Origin: Aeromonas tecta
GTDB lineage: Bacteria; Pseudomonadota; Gammaproteobacteria; Enterobacterales; Aeromonadaceae
Direction: 5' to 3'
Assembly: GCF_000820185.1 (NCBI RefSeq)
Contig: NZ_CDCA01000005.1
Coordinates: 50,689 to 83,794, forward strand
Length of the DNA: 33,106 bases
Positions 32,783-33,106 of this stretch are shown here, in pieces; positions within the stretch are counted from its first letter, which is position 1, and each line of letters opens with the position of its first letter. The position numbers and the translations under genes are program-made. Under the pieces are notes generated by a model, which searched no databases, had not been told where the DNA came from, and was given only the letters and a program-made list of their open reading frames with translations.

Positions 32783-33106
32783 ATGAGCACAGACACGGAA
32801 AGCCTGTTGGGTGAGTCCAACGCGTTTCTCGAAATCATTGAACAGACGTCGCGACTCGCGCCGCTGCGCAAACCCGTGCTGATCATCGGCGAGCGAGGCA
32901 CCGGCAAGGAGCTCATCGCCCACCGCCTACATTATCTCTCGGCCCGCTGGGATCAAAGCTTTGTCACCATCAACTGCGCCACCTTGAGCGAGAGCCTGCT
33001 GGAAACCGAGCTGTTCGGCCACGAGGCGGGCGCCTTCACCGGCGCCGCCAAGCGCCATCAGGGCCGGTTCGAGCGCGCCGATGGCGGCACCCTGTTTCTC
33101 GACGAG
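32783..33106 (+). CDS. pspF: PspF, sigma54 activator of psp genes (3' end outside window)
   Basis: The first 108 residues are visible; the gene runs off the right edge. It is a sigma54 enhancer-binding AAA+ protein without a receiver domain, starting almost directly with the AAA+ fold: LLGESNAFLEIIEQTSRLA, Walker A GERGTGKE (37-44), the sigma54-contact loop GAFTGA (85-90) and Walker B at the window end (GGTLFLDE). PspF drives pspABC when PspA inhibition is relieved. It diverges from pspA, as in E. coli. The start ATG at 32783 has an AAGG just upstream. A weak -10-like TAAGAT lies at 32745-32750. Confidence 0.96.
   Translation, partial: MSTDTESLLGESNAFLEIIEQTSRLAPLRKPVLIIGERGTGKELIAHRLHYLSARWDQSFVTINCATLSESLLETELFGHEAGAFTGAAKRHQGRFERADGGTLFLDE

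Overview
This is a GC-rich gammaproteobacterial chromosome segment that reads as Aeromonas or a close relative. The basis is recognition of protein families and gene neighbourhoods: an M9 collagenase, a large secreted GH13 amylase, a tpm methyltransferase, a guaBA operon, a Vibrio-type TonB1 system with HutW, and a psp-ycjXF-phh-tyrR block. No database search was possible. I see no rRNA, tRNA, CRISPR array, insertion sequence, integrase or prophage gene, so this is core-like chromosome with small accessory inserts. The window opens inside an M16 protease gene and ends inside pspF.

Layout. (1) 1-3820: 3' part of an insulinase-family protease, then leftward tpm and a soluble leucine-rich-repeat protein kinase. 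(2) 3821-8081: a secreted collagenase (+), a PAS-AraC regulator (-) and a 90-residue protein resembling eukaryotic type 1 cystatins (-), the last followed by a gap rich in inverted repeats. (3) 8082-12104: guaB and guaA, leftward with a hairpin between them, and a YitT-family membrane protein. (4) 12105-16769: noncoding DNA with a 13-unit heptanucleotide repeat, then a 1069-residue multimodular amylase (-) and its long upstream region. (5) 16770-22825: tonB-exbB-exbD (+) behind a probable Fur box, a DMT-family exporter (+), xseA (+) and hutW (-) behind a second, better Fur box. (6) 23133-25445: yfiR-yfiN-yfiB (-), a periplasm-to-c-di-GMP signalling module. (7) 25622-28529: tyrR (-) and phhA-phhB (-), for aromatic amino acid sensing and phenylalanine hydroxylation. 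(8) 28679-33106: pspA-pspB-pspC-ycjX-ycjF (-) and divergent pspF (+), the envelope-stress phage-shock system, with a clear sigma54 promoter and IHF site between pspA and pspF.

How the parts fit. TonB-ExbB-ExbD energises outer-membrane haem/siderophore uptake and HutW opens the haem ring; in Vibrio cholerae these genes adjoin, whereas here eamA and xseA lie between them. TyrR probably controls phhAB, and a good TyrR box lies upstream of phhA. PspF with sigma54 and IHF drives pspABC. Collagenase and amylase are secreted nutrient-acquiring enzymes.

The least expected items are the stefin-like cystatin, which lies between two terminators that share a 17-bp string, the soluble LRR-kinase, the amylase with three related sugar-binding-like modules, and the heptamer tandem repeat. 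I found nothing that I would call a complete new defence or mobile system.
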